DNA of 64,000 nucleotides, from positions 1,612,001-1,676,000 of the forward strand of contig NZ_CP170094.1 of the NCBI RefSeq assembly GCF_042180575.1. The letters run 5' to 3'. The notes beneath the pieces were generated by a model. That model saw only the letters and a program-made list of their open reading frames with translations, did not search any database and was not told the origin of the DNA. Source of the DNA: Bernardetia sp042180575. Lineage in GTDB: Bacteria > Bacteroidota > Bacteroidia > Cytophagales > Bernardetiaceae. The number at the start of each line of letters is the position of its first letter. Positions within the stretch are counted from its first letter, which is position 1. The position numbers and the translations under genes are program-made. Below, in pieces: positions 34,300-44,044 of the stretch.

Positions 34300-36555
34300 A
34301 TGAAATTATACGAAATTGTTGTTATTGCTTTATTCATTATTACTATTATCCTCCAATTTTTCAAAATAGATATAAACTTTACTTCATTTTCTCTACTGGT
34401 ATCAAATACACTTTTATCTCTTTCTTATTTTGTTGGTGGTTATTGGGTTTTAAGAAATAAAGAAAAAACAAATACAATTATTTCTATTTTTGGAGGACTT
34501 GTTTTTGGCGTTGCACTTATTGGTTTTTGGACTAGGATAATGATTGTTCAGAATGCTATTCTATTTTATCTTCCTTTCCTAAATGTTCTATTTTTTGTAA
34601 TTCTGTCTATTTTATTTTTTGTCAAAAAGAATGAAACTGATTTTGTAAAATCAAACAAATTAATTCTGATTCGTTCTTTTATTATTCTTCTTTTTACTTG
34701 CTTTTTCTTTTATACACCTGTTTATTTTTCGCCTTACAATGATTTGATACGTGCGATGAATATCAACAGAGATTGGTTACAACACAATCTGAATATGGCA
34801 AAATATCATACAAAAGCAGGAGAAGAAATAGAAAAAGAGAATTATGAAAAAGCTATTGAGTATGCTTTAAAAGCTGAATTAGAAGGAAGAAAGGGCTTTA
34901 AATTTCCTGATTACCCTTTATTTTTGGGCCCTGGAGAAGTAGATACTACTTTTCTAAAAGGATTAGATTTGGTGGCTATGAATGCAATGTATTCTCGGCT
35001 TTATTCGGCTTATAATCATTTAGCAAACCATAATAATAATATAGGAAAGACAGAAGAAGCTCTAAAAAACTATACAATAGCTCATAAGTTCTTGATGATT
35101 TATAACCTAAATAATGGCTTTTGGGAAAAAGAAAACATCATTTCTTTTGCTAATATAGCTAATACATTGAGTTATATGGGAAGGTATGAACAAGCAAATG
35201 AATATTTTGATAAAGCTATTCAATTAACAAAATCCTTAGATAATCTTCAAGGTAGCGATATAACATACGCCTATATTTTATTGGGAAATTCTTTGACTAA
35301 ACAACAGTTGTATGAAGAAGCAAACGAAAAATATAGTTATTCTATTGAAGTCAATTTAAGAGATTCTCTAAATGATGAAAATAGAACTAGTATTGCAGGA
35401 TATTACTCAAAAATAGCTCTTAATTACGCAAAATTAGCAGAATCAGACCAAGCAATTCAGAGTTTTGAGAAAGCTTTCTTTTATGAAACTAACAAGGAAA
35501 GTGAAATATACATACAGAATCTATTCTATTATGGTTTTCTACACTTTCAACTTCATGAATACGAAAAAGCAGAATCTATTTTGTCAGAAACCATACAATT
35601 ATATGAGAATATAGAAATAAATGAAATACTAAATATTGCTGAGTGTAAGGCTTTGTTAAGTCAAATAAATAGAGCAGTAGGAAAATACGAGTACGCAGAA
35701 AAAAACATAAAAGAAGCTTTGACAATTACTAAAAATAATTTTACCAAAGTAAATGCACATTATGTAAATTACCTTTCTATCTATGCTAGTTTAAACCTTC
35801 TTTTGAGTAACTATGAAATGGCAGAAAAGCAGTATGAAGAAGCATTAAAAATTAATAGAGAACTAAAAAATGAATCTAACTATGAAGAAATAGAACTCTT
35901 ATCACAACTTGCAGATGTTTATATTAATCAGTATAAGCAAAACAAAGCTGCAAAATATGTCAATGAAGCAACACAAAAATATCAGCAACTAAATGAAACC
36001 ATTACAGAATTTGACGATATAAATAATAAGATAGCTTATATAAATTATGCTATGGGAAATAATGAATTAGCCAAGACAATTTATGAAAAAATAGTTGGAG
36101 AAAATCTTGAGTATTCTTCCATAAAAAGCAATACTGTTGCCATCACACTCAATGGAATAGGGTTGGTAGAGATAGAAAATAAGAAATATGTAAAAGCAGA
36201 CAGTCTTTTTCATTATTCTTTACGTATGTATAAAGATATTTTCAAAAAACCAACACCTTCTTTAGCGACTGTTCATCTCAATATGGCAAAACTATATGTT
36301 TATAAAAGAGAAGTTGATAATGCGAAAAATCATATTGATGAAGCCTTCAAAATCAATGCTACTTTTTTTGATAAAAATCATATAAATTTTGGAGAAATTG
36401 AAGTTACTTATGCTGATTTGGCTGCTTTAGAAAAAAACAAACAGAAAGAAAAAACACATTTACAAGAAGCTCTTTCTATTTATTCGAATAAGTTTGAAGA
36501 AGATAACACTAGAGTTCAATATTTAAAAGAAAGAATAGAATCAACTCTAAAATAA
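34300..36555 (+). CDS. Membrane protein with long TPR array
   Basis: 751 aa. Four to five hydrophobic segments fill the first ~145 residues (e.g. 'EIVVIALFIITIILQFFKID', 'LILIRSFIILLFTCFFFYTP'). The remainder is about ten TPR-like helical pairs ('SRLYSAYNHLANHNNNIGKT', 'MGRYEQANEYFDKAIQLTKS'). There is no catalytic motif. It lies directly after the CHAT-TPR gene with matching orientation, so the two could form a pair, with this protein as membrane scaffold; that is inference. Its last 9 bp overlap the convergent gene ending at 36547. Confidence 0.8.
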   Translation: MKLYEIVVIALFIITIILQFFKIDINFTSFSLLVSNTLLSLSYFVGGYWVLRNKEKTNTIISIFGGLVFGVALIGFWTRIMIVQNAILFYLPFLNVLFFVILSILFFVKKNETDFVKSNKLILIRSFIILLFTCFFFYTPVYFSPYNDLIRAMNINRDWLQHNLNMAKYHTKAGEEIEKENYEKAIEYALKAELEGRKGFKFPDYPLFLGPGEVDTTFLKGLDLVAMNAMYSRLYSAYNHLANHNNNIGKTEEALKNYTIAHKFLMIYNLNNGFWEKENIISFANIANTLSYMGRYEQANEYFDKAIQLTKSLDNLQGSDITYAYILLGNSLTKQQLYEEANEKYSYSIEVNLRDSLNDENRTSIAGYYSKIALNYAKLAESDQAIQSFEKAFFYETNKESEIYIQNLFYYGFLHFQLHEYEKAESILSETIQLYENIEINEILNIAECKALLSQINRAVGKYEYAEKNIKEALTITKNNFTKVNAHYVNYLSIYASLNLLLSNYEMAEKQYEEALKINRELKNESNYEEIELLSQLADVYINQYKQNKAAKYVNEATQKYQQLNETITEFDDINNKIAYINYAMGNNELAKTIYEKIVGENLEYSSIKSNTVAITLNGIGLVEIENKKYVKADSLFHYSLRMYKDIFKKPTPSLATVHLNMAKLYVYKREVDNAKNHIDEAFKINATFFDKNHINFGEIEVTYADLAALEKNKQKEKTHLQEALSIYSNKFEEDNTRVQYLKERIESTLK

Positions 36556-37122
36556 AGCAATTCGTTTTTCAACTTCTTTCCTCACAAATTCAAATAGTTT
36601 GTGGGGATTTGTGGTGCGCCAACTATCCATTTCGTCCAAAATCCCTCCCCAAATCAAATAAGAATCTAAATTATAAGCATTCATTTCTCTAAGTACAAAC
36701 TCTCTAAAATTCAATAATACAATCCAGCCATTTTCTACATCTTCAAACCATTCTTCGTAATATTCATCATCCGAACCGTGATAATTAAGGATATTTTCTC
36801 CTATCAAAATAAAATGATTGACACCTTCATTTGTAAAATAATCAATTACATTTCGTTTGAGGTGCATAATATCGTTGTGTAGCGCATCGTTCCATTCTCC
36901 TATAAGCTCCAAAATTACAAATTTGCGATGATAATCTGCCATCAAAACCTTGACATAAAGTGTTTCAGAGCCTATAAAATCCCAGTAAGGATGAATATAA
37001 TATCCGTAAATGGTGTTGGTATATTGATTGGTATCATACTCAGCTTCAAAAAAAGGCGAACGCTCATCTGTATTCGCATCGTAAGAAAATTCCCAACCAT
37101 AAAAGGGTTCTATATCGTGCAT
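36547..37122 (-). CDS. Conserved hypothetical protein
   Basis: 191 aa, acidic and aromatic, no signal peptide ('MHDIEPFYGWEFSYDANTDE', 'YYIHPYWDFIGSETLYVKVL'). The pattern 'FVILELIGEWNDALHNDIMH' followed by 'FILIGENILNYHGSDDEYYE' suggests an alpha/beta fold. I know similar unannotated proteins in Bacteroidota but no function. Its 3' end overlaps the TPR gene by 9 bp. Confidence 0.75.
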   Translation of the reverse strand: MHDIEPFYGWEFSYDANTDERSPFFEAEYDTNQYTNTIYGYYIHPYWDFIGSETLYVKVLMADYHRKFVILELIGEWNDALHNDIMHLKRNVIDYFTNEGVNHFILIGENILNYHGSDDEYYEEWFEDVENGWIVLLNFREFVLREMNAYNLDSYLIWGGILDEMDSWRTTNPHKLFEFVRKEVEKRIALF

Positions 37123-37233
37123 AATGTATTCTGTAAGTGGCTTGAGATAGGATTTTGATTATAAAAACGTAAATTAGTTGTTTCTTGTTTAGATAAAAAT
37201 AAATTCAATGACTTTATAGTAGGATTAGCGAGT

Positions 37234-37293
37234 GATTTAGCTTCGCTGAGTACTTTCGTAGTTGGCTTCGCCGAGCTATCGGTTGTAGGATTT
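37234..37293. repeat. 55-bp palindromic insertion flanked by GATTT
   Basis: The sequence GATTAGCGAGTGATTTTTATGAT occurs uninterrupted near 29934. Here the same string is split after GATTT by 55 bp (37239-37293) containing AGCTTCGCT, GGCTTCGCC and GAGCTATC, and ending in GATTT again. This looks like a small palindromic insertion with a 5-bp duplication. Confidence 0.45.
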
Positions 37294-37338
37294 TTATGAT
37301 AAATACAGGATTAATACAACTACTTTTTTGTAAACTAA

Positions 37339-37950
37339 ATGATGCGTTACTTTTATTTTTTGCTCTTAATTTTTCTTTTTTTTAATTGTCAAAACAAACA
37401 AGAAAAAAATACTTTTTACACTACTCTAAAAAACGGACAAAAAATAGGTATTCGTTTGGTTGAGAAAAAAAGTAAAAAACACAAACACAACTTTGCAATT
37501 CAAACTTTTTTAAAAAATGATTCAAAAGAAAATAAAATTATTTTAGATGAATGGAAATTACCTTATCCAGTTTATAATTTTGAGATTGCCGATGCTGATA
37601 ATGATGGACAAGATGATATTTGGGTAGGCGTAATTAAAGAAACTCGTTTTGATAAGAAGAAGAGAAAACGCCTTTTTTTATTTAAAATTATTGAGGAAAA
37701 AATACGTCCATTGTGGTTGGGTTCAAGAATGAGTAAACCTTTAGTAGATTTTTCTCCTACTTATTTAATTGATTCTTTAGATGAAATGAAGAAAAAATGT
37801 ATTATCAAAACCATCGAACAAGAGAAAAGTGGAAAGTTTTTAGTCGCAAATTATCGATGGAGAAAATTTGGGATAGAATTTATCAATTATGAAATTAGAG
37901 AAACGGATAGCTTGACAGCGAGAAGTTTCCTAACCAAAAGTAGAGAATGA
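37339..37950 (+). CDS. Probable lipoprotein, hypothetical
   Basis: 203 aa. A short signal (MMRYFYFLLLIFLFFNC) ends in a Cys that could be lipidated (FFNC). 'EIADADNDGQDDIWVGV' resembles the DxDxDGxxD calcium-binding loop of FG-GAP/VCBS-type repeats. The rest is very basic (KKSKKHKHN, DKKKRKR). No enzyme family is recognised. A terminator-like hairpin follows the stop. Confidence 0.7.
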   Translation: MMRYFYFLLLIFLFFNCQNKQEKNTFYTTLKNGQKIGIRLVEKKSKKHKHNFAIQTFLKNDSKENKIILDEWKLPYPVYNFEIADADNDGQDDIWVGVIKETRFDKKKRKRLFLFKIIEEKIRPLWLGSRMSKPLVDFSPTYLIDSLDEMKKKCIIKTIEQEKSGKFLVANYRWRKFGIEFINYEIRETDSLTARSFLTKSRE

Positions 37951-37951
37951 A

Positions 37952-37994
37952 AAATCCTTATTTCTCACTTCATAAAAGCAAAAAATAAGGATTT
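37952..37994. terminator. Hairpin after the 203-aa gene
   Basis: AAATCCTTATTT (37952-37963) and AAATAAGGATTT (37983-37994) form a perfect 12-bp stem between the convergent stops at 37950 and 38015. Confidence 0.55.
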
Positions 37995-38014
37995 AGATAG
38001 TTATTGAAGATAGA

Positions 38015-38224
38015 TTATTTCATTTCGTCTTCTTCCTCTTGTCCATCTTTATTCTTGAAATCATAGACTTTTTTAGCTCCATAAGCTGCTCCTGCTGCTA
38101 AAAGTAGAGAAAGACCTCCGTCTATGGGTGCGCCTATGGCATTTGAGGTAGGAAAAGGAGGTTGTGATAAAGCGATGCCTACTATAAAAAATAAAGAAAG
38201 TGTTAGAATTATTTTTTGATACAT
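38015..38224 (-). CDS. Small PID-CTERM-like sorting-domain protein
   Basis: 69 aa: signal peptide (MYQKIILTLSLFFIVGIALS), a short Pro/Asn spacer, then 'APIDGGLSLLLAAGAAYGAK', then a charged Lys/Asp/Glu tail. The PIDGG box followed by a hydrophobic helix and charged end resembles the PID-CTERM protein-sorting tail described for Bacteroidota, which is thought to be handled by an exosortase-like enzyme. The mature chain is nearly all tail. No exosortase gene is in the window. Confidence 0.65.
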   Translation of the reverse strand: MYQKIILTLSLFFIVGIALSQPPFPTSNAIGAPIDGGLSLLLAAGAAYGAKKVYDFKNKDGQEEEDEMK

Positions 38225-38253
38225 GTTTATATTTAAGTTTAGTATTTTGAGAA

Positions 38254-38283
38254 AGTCGTTACCAAATTATTTTGATAACGACT
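38254..38283. terminator. Hairpin downstream of the 1772-aa gene
   Basis: AGTCGTTA (38254-38261) pairs with TAACGACT (38276-38283), with further CAAA/TTTTG pairing in the loop. It lies 42 bp beyond the stop of the minus-strand gene. The T-run is on the other strand, so its terminator role is uncertain. Confidence 0.4.
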
Positions 38284-38325
38284 ATTTTTGAATTTTATGC
38301 AAAATATAAAAGTAATAATTTAAAA

Positions 38326-41300
38326 TTATTCTTTTACAATACGAACATTCGTTGTATTCTTTGAGTCTGAAATTTGTAATAAATACAAACCAGAAGCCTC
38401 TTTTTCTAGATTGATTGTTCCTTCTAAGAATGCACCTTGTTTGTCTTGTGTTCTTTCCAAAATCAATTTACCTGTTGCATCAAAAAGACGAATCGTATGT
38501 ACTCCTTCTCTATCATTTTTCAAACTGTATGAAAACTGATTTGGAGTTGGATTAGGATAGGCTACAACATAATCTTTTTGTGTAAAATTCTTATCTGTTT
38601 TGAATAAAATTACAAAACGCTTAACTTCTTTGCTTGCTTGAGCTACAAATTCATATTCTGGATTTGCTTTCAAATCGTGCAACGTTTCTGTCAAAGAATC
38701 ATACAAATAAACATTACTTAGTGAATGGAAATACTTGATTTCACGAACGACAATTTTGTGCTTACCACTCTTGACAATATTCATGGCTAAAGGTAAAATC
38801 ATATCTTCATTAAATTCCTTCAATCCATTGATAGAAAAATAAGTATTTTGTCCATTTTCTTCTATTCCTTCATTATAAGAGTATAAGGTTGGTGTACTTC
38901 CATTTATTTTATGAATCTTCAAAGCATCAAATTTTCCATCAAACTTTTGAGTAGCTCCTGATTCAAAATAAATAGCTGTTTCATCCAATTTTCCATTTTG
39001 TTCAATAGCCAGTTTGATTAAACCTTCTTTTAAGCCTTGCTCGCCTTCTTCTCCATTTGTTTTGTAAAAACGACTGTCTGTATAAGTAGTTGGACGAACA
39101 GCATTAGTTACATTCAAATTACCTGCTCCTATGGCTTGAACAAAGAAACCTTGGAAAGGTGCAATATCTGCTTTTCCTCCATTAACAGATGCTCCATTAA
39201 TGAAAGTAGCATACGTAGCTCCATACTGGCTTGTCGGAATGTCGATATAAACAGCATCGTTAACTAACGCATTATTTCCAGCTAAACCAATCAAAGTAGT
39301 CCAATTTATTGGAGAGGGATATGGATTACCAATCAAATTAAAACCCTCATTAGCATAACTCAAACCTTGATGTGTGATAGGAATAGAAATATCACCATTA
39401 TTAAGTGTTCCATTCAAATCAACTGTAACTCCTGTCGCAATATTTGCTTCATAGCCTTTTCCAACCCCAAGATTGACAGTCGTTGGAACTTTATAACCAA
39501 TCGTAAAAGCATTGAAAATACCTGACGGACTTGGTGTTCCTGCACTTGTTTCGTCATATTCATAAAAAGTAGGGAAAGGATTTGTATATGTTGGTTCAGT
39601 TGCTGTATTATAAGCCGTATTCAAAACCAAATTCATATCATCGCCAAATTGTGAAATAGCTGCATCAGAGAAAGGTGAAGAAAACATGTGATATCCTTGA
39701 GCATCATAGCCACTCGCTAAATCAGAAACAGAAGGCAAATAACGCTCTGCAATGACATTGCCATTTACCGTATTTGTACCATTGTTGATAACCATAGCCG
39801 TTCCTGATATTGTTGAATGAAGAGCAAAATCACTACCTGCTGTTACTACAACATTACCTTCTTGCATATTTAAAAGTTCTGAAATTCCCATGTGAGTAGA
39901 AATTGATAGTGTTTTTCCTACTCCATTAAAGATAATTTGTGTAACAGTAATCTGTGTATAATCTGTTGCATCAGAAGTAAATGTCAAACTCTTATTTGTA
40001 ATGGTTACGTCTTCGTCGTATGTATCATTCACTAATATTTTGAGAGTTTCTCCATCATTTGCATCATCAACAGCATCTTGAATGGTAGAATAAAATGTAC
40101 TTTGGTCTATATTAGTGATATTTCCTGTGGCAGCATCATTATCAGTAATAACTACATCTTGTGTAGTTGTAGCTCCTAAAGTCATTCCTGCTGAGGGATT
40201 CGAAATAGTAAGTGTCGCTGTTTCTGTGCCTTCTACATCGGCATCATCTACAACTGTGAAAGTTACTGTACCTGTTGTAGCCCCATTAGCAATATTAATC
40301 GTTGTACCACTCAAAGTATAATCACTTGCTGCAATACCTGTTCCCGAAACACCCAAATCTACCGTTTGAGCTCCACTTACAGCACTAGATGCTGTGGCTG
40401 TAACGGTAACAGCTGTTGTTCCTGCTTCTGAACCTGCATTTGTACTAACTGATAAATTGACAGTTGGTAAAACATCATTATCAGTAATAACTACATCTTG
40501 TGTAGTTGTAGCTCCTAAAGTCATTCCTGCTGATGGATTAGAAATAGTAAGTGTTACTGTTTCTGTGCCTTCTACATCGGCATCATCTACAACTGTGAAA
40601 GTTACTGTACCTGTTGTAGCCCCATTAGCAATATTAATTGTAGTACCACTCAAAGTATAATCACTTGCTGCAATACCTGTTCCCGAAACACCCAAATCTA
40701 CCGTCTGCGCTCCACTTACAGCACTAGATGCTGTGGCTGTAACGGTAACGGCTGTTGTTCCTGCTTCTGAACCTGCATTTGTACTAACTGATAAATTGAC
40801 AGTTGGTAAAACATCATTATCAGTAATAACTACATCTTGTGTAGTTGTAGCTCCTAAAGTCATTCCTGATGAGGGATTAGAAATAGTAAGTGTCGCTGTT
40901 TCTGTGCCTTCTACATCGGCATCATCTACAACTGTGAAAGTTACTGTACCTGTTGTAGCTCCATCAGCAATATTAATTGTAGTACCACTCAAAGTATAGT
41001 CACTTGCTGCAATACCTGTTCCCAAAACACCCAAATCTACCGTTTGAGCTCCACTTACAGCACTAGATGCTGTGGCTGTAACGGTAACAACTGTTGTTCC
41101 TGCTTCTGAACCTGCATTTGTACTAACTGATAAATTGACAGTTGGTAAAACATCATTATCAGTAATAACTACATCTTGTGTAGTTGTAGCTCCTAAAGTC
41201 ATTCCTGCTGAGGGATTCGAAATAGTAAGTGTCGCTGTTTCTGTGCCTTCTACATCGGCATCATCTACAACTGTGAAAGTTACTGTACCTGTTGTAGCTC

Positions 41301-43644
41301 CATTAGCAATATTAATTGTAGTACCACTCAAAGTATAGTCACTTGCTGCAATACCTGTTCCCGAAATATCCAAATCTACCGTCTGCGCTCCACTTACAGC
41401 ACTAGATGCTGTGGCTGTAACGGTAACGGCTGTTGTTCCTGCTTCTGAACCTGCATTTGTACTGACTGATAAATTGACGGTTGGTAAAACATCATTATCA
41501 GTAATAACTACATCTTGTGTAGTTGTAGCTCCTAAAGTCATTCCTGATGAGGGATTAGAAATAGTAAGTGTCGCTGTTTCTGTGCCTTCTACATCGGCAT
41601 CATCTACAACTGTGAAAGTTACTGTACCTGTTGTAGCTCCATTAGCAATATTAATTGTAGTACCACTCAAAGTATAGTCACTTGCTGCAATACCTGTTCC
41701 CGAAATATCCAAATCTACCGTCTGCGCTCCACTTACAGCACTAGATGCTGTGGCTGTAACGGTAACGGCTGTTGTTCCTGCTTCTGAACCTGCATTTGTA
41801 CTGACTGATAAATTGACGGTTGGTAAAACATCATTATCAGTAATAACTACATCTTGTGTAGTTGTAGCTCCTAAAGTCATTCCTGATGAGGGATTAGAAA
41901 TAGTAAGTGTCGCTGTTTCTGTGCCTTCTACATCGGCATCATCTACAACTGTGAAAGTTATTGTACCTGTTGTAGCTCCATCAGCAATATTAATTGTAGT
42001 ACCACTCAAAGTATAATCACTTGCTGCAATACCTGTTCCCGAAACACCCAAATCTACCGTCTGCGCTCCACTTACAGCACTAGATGCTGTGGCTGTAACG
42101 GTAACGGCTGTTGTTCCTGCTTCTGAACCTGCATTTGTACTAACTGATAAATTGACAGTTGGAGTTGCTACACTTTGAATAGTAATAGAATAATCTTCAG
42201 CTTGCCCTCTAAAAACCTCACAAGAAGTAGCTGTACCACCATCAAACTGAGATGCTGCAACAACACGCAAACGTAAAGGCTGATTAAATAATACGCCAGA
42301 ATTAGGTACATTATAAGTAGTTGTAAATGTTTCTGTTCCTGCAACATCTACAGTAGTTCCTGAGGCTATTTCTTCTCCTACATCTGTAAAATCTCCATTA
42401 TTATTATAATCCACATATACTTTTACATTATGTGAATTAATAGAAGTTTCAACTGTCATAGTATGAGAAGAACCTGCATTTAGAGTTGTTCCCTGTCCAC
42501 ACACTCTATTTACATAATTTGTTCCTTCAAACTGTGAACTTTGAGAAGATAAATTTAGATTATTCAAGATAAAACGAGTTACCCCCATAGCACTATGATT
42601 TCCTGTATTTGTAGGTGTACAAGCAGTTGTAGGAGCTGTAATGGGTGCAGTCCCTCCCAAAGAAGTAATTAAGCCTCCTCGTTGGGTTTCTAAAGCTGTA
42701 CGCATACGAGTTACTTGGTTAGGAGTAAATCTATCCGAACAATTAGAATAAGACATATAATTTGTCAAGACATCTGTACTTCCACAGTTATTCGTTGTAC
42801 ATTGAAAAGGATCATCAGCTTGTGGTGCTGTATCACAGATTAAATCCCCTTGAGTAGTACAATCTGTATTTAATGGACAATCAGTATCATTTGAACTATC
42901 ATCTCCTGTTTCTGCTTTGTGAAAAGTATGATGCAAAGCAAAAGCATGACCGAATTCGTGTGTCATTGTTGTACTTGTTCCATTTGTCTGTGTAGCAAGA
43001 ATGACAGTTCCATCTACACTAGGACTTGCCCCAGGAAAATAAGCATATCCTGCTGTAAATGTACCACTTGTTCCATCTGCTCCATCAATCTTATTGACTA
43101 CCCAAATATTATAATAGTCTGTATTAGACCAAATACTTAGAGCTTTTACATCAGCATCAGCAGCTCCACCTGTACCTACTCCATTTGCAGTATAATTTGT
43201 AAGCCCAGAACCATCTACTCTATTAATTCCAGTAGTTGCATTACAATTAGGATCTCTTTGAGCTAAAACAAAGTTTATTTCTACATCAGCACCAAAAGTT
43301 GTATTTCTAAAATCAGTATTAATTTTACCAAGCATTGCATTTATGTTAGCAACTGTAGGGTTATAGATAGTACCAATTCCTCCTCCTGTATGAATTACGT
43401 GAACTACAACAGGGATATTATATACTGTTGCTTCTGTTCTATGAGTGGCAGCATTCGCCATTTTTTCATCTATGCGTCTTCTTATATCTGATTGCATTTT
43501 TTCAAATGTAGCCCTATATTGAGGGTCAGATAGGAGTTCTTGGTGTTTATCATTAGACGCACATGTCCAATTTTGTGAATAAGCATTCTGATTTATCAAA
43601 AAGAGAAATGATAAAAGAATACCAATTATGTAGTTTTTGTACAT
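38326..43644 (-). CDS. T9SS-secreted M43-like metalloprotease with GEVED and Calx-beta repeats
   Basis: 1772 aa. Signal peptide (1-23) and an M43 peptidase-like domain (~70-330) with zinc motif HEFGHAFALHH at 229-239 and the Met-turn 'NYMSYS' at ~295. A GEVED domain follows (~385-490, 'VKVYVDYNNNGDFTD'), then six Calx-beta repeats of 113 aa (~495-1172), a beta-helix-like start ('STIQDAVDDANDGE'), and a long C-terminal region ending in a type A T9SS signal ('YPNPTPNQFSYSL' ... RIVKE). In M43 enzymes the motif is HExxHxxGxxH; here the Gly is Ala. It should be exported across the outer membrane and processed. The C-terminal ~450 aa match the 46195-48660 protein. Confidence 0.88.
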   Translation of the reverse strand: MYKNYIIGILLSFLFLINQNAYSQNWTCASNDKHQELLSDPQYRATFEKMQSDIRRRIDEKMANAATHRTEATVYNIPVVVHVIHTGGGIGTIYNPTVANINAMLGKINTDFRNTTFGADVEINFVLAQRDPNCNATTGINRVDGSGLTNYTANGVGTGGAADADVKALSIWSNTDYYNIWVVNKIDGADGTSGTFTAGYAYFPGASPSVDGTVILATQTNGTSTTMTHEFGHAFALHHTFHKAETGDDSSNDTDCPLNTDCTTQGDLICDTAPQADDPFQCTTNNCGSTDVLTNYMSYSNCSDRFTPNQVTRMRTALETQRGGLITSLGGTAPITAPTTACTPTNTGNHSAMGVTRFILNNLNLSSQSSQFEGTNYVNRVCGQGTTLNAGSSHTMTVETSINSHNVKVYVDYNNNGDFTDVGEEIASGTTVDVAGTETFTTTYNVPNSGVLFNQPLRLRVVAASQFDGGTATSCEVFRGQAEDYSITIQSVATPTVNLSVSTNAGSEAGTTAVTVTATASSAVSGAQTVDLGVSGTGIAASDYTLSGTTINIADGATTGTITFTVVDDADVEGTETATLTISNPSSGMTLGATTTQDVVITDNDVLPTVNLSVSTNAGSEAGTTAVTVTATASSAVSGAQTVDLDISGTGIAASDYTLSGTTINIANGATTGTVTFTVVDDADVEGTETATLTISNPSSGMTLGATTTQDVVITDNDVLPTVNLSVSTNAGSEAGTTAVTVTATASSAVSGAQTVDLDISGTGIAASDYTLSGTTINIANGATTGTVTFTVVDDADVEGTETATLTISNPSAGMTLGATTTQDVVITDNDVLPTVNLSVSTNAGSEAGTTVVTVTATASSAVSGAQTVDLGVLGTGIAASDYTLSGTTINIADGATTGTVTFTVVDDADVEGTETATLTISNPSSGMTLGATTTQDVVITDNDVLPTVNLSVSTNAGSEAGTTAVTVTATASSAVSGAQTVDLGVSGTGIAASDYTLSGTTINIANGATTGTVTFTVVDDADVEGTETVTLTISNPSAGMTLGATTTQDVVITDNDVLPTVNLSVSTNAGSEAGTTAVTVTATASSAVSGAQTVDLGVSGTGIAASDYTLSGTTINIANGATTGTVTFTVVDDADVEGTETATLTISNPSAGMTLGATTTQDVVITDNDAATGNITNIDQSTFYSTIQDAVDDANDGETLKILVNDTYDEDVTITNKSLTFTSDATDYTQITVTQIIFNGVGKTLSISTHMGISELLNMQEGNVVVTAGSDFALHSTISGTAMVINNGTNTVNGNVIAERYLPSVSDLASGYDAQGYHMFSSPFSDAAISQFGDDMNLVLNTAYNTATEPTYTNPFPTFYEYDETSAGTPSPSGIFNAFTIGYKVPTTVNLGVGKGYEANIATGVTVDLNGTLNNGDISIPITHQGLSYANEGFNLIGNPYPSPINWTTLIGLAGNNALVNDAVYIDIPTSQYGATYATFINGASVNGGKADIAPFQGFFVQAIGAGNLNVTNAVRPTTYTDSRFYKTNGEEGEQGLKEGLIKLAIEQNGKLDETAIYFESGATQKFDGKFDALKIHKINGSTPTLYSYNEGIEENGQNTYFSINGLKEFNEDMILPLAMNIVKSGKHKIVVREIKYFHSLSNVYLYDSLTETLHDLKANPEYEFVAQASKEVKRFVILFKTDKNFTQKDYVVAYPNPTPNQFSYSLKNDREGVHTIRLFDATGKLILERTQDKQGAFLEGTINLEKEASGLYLLQISDSKNTTNVRIVKE
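40131..42165 (-). repeat. Six near-identical 339-bp Calx-beta repeats
   Basis: Units of 339 bp (113 codons) differ by a few bases each (ADG/ANG, LDISGTG/LGVSGTG, PSSGM/PSAGM). Each encodes one Calx-beta domain with the 'ITDNDVLPTVNLSVSTNAGS' linker. Frame-preserving recombination is possible. Confidence 0.9.
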
Positions 43645-43941
43645 AAGGCAAATAAAGTTTAGGTATGAAAAGTAAATTTGAATGATTGAGTTAAAGTAAT
43701 TTGATTCAATCTTTGATATTAGTGATACTCACTTGATTTATATAGAATATAAGTTACTTAAAAAATGATTTTGCACGAGCAATACACTTTTTATAAGGTT
43801 AGAAGCAAGGAGTTATTTGTAGCATATACCTATAAATATACTATTTTTTTTCATAAGAGGTTGCTTTTTCTAGTATTTTTTTTAACAAAAATTGATTTTT
43901 ATAGGCTTTAGCCTATACTTTGTTATGAATTATTTTACAAT

Positions 43942-43975
43942 AAAAAAGCAACCTTATTGCTAAGATTGCTTTTTT
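43942..43975 (-). terminator. Terminator of the 711-codon metalloprotease gene
   Basis: AAAAAAGCAA and TTGCTTTTTT form a stem with flanking T-run, ~70 bp after the stop at 44045. An identical 34-bp copy lies at 46141-46174. The rest of 43645-44044 has no gene, only a TATAGGC/GCCTATA hairpin at 43900-43917. Confidence 0.7.
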
Positions 43976-44044
43976 GTTTTTTATTCTCTCAATTGCTCTT
44001 GAAAAGAGTTTAGTTGTAAAAATAACCTGTTACAATATCGTTTA

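Noticed and set aside
40394..42016. Series of five identical-length plus-strand frames (88 codons each)
   Set aside because: They are antisense shadows of the 339-bp Calx-beta repeats on the minus strand; spacing equals the repeat period.
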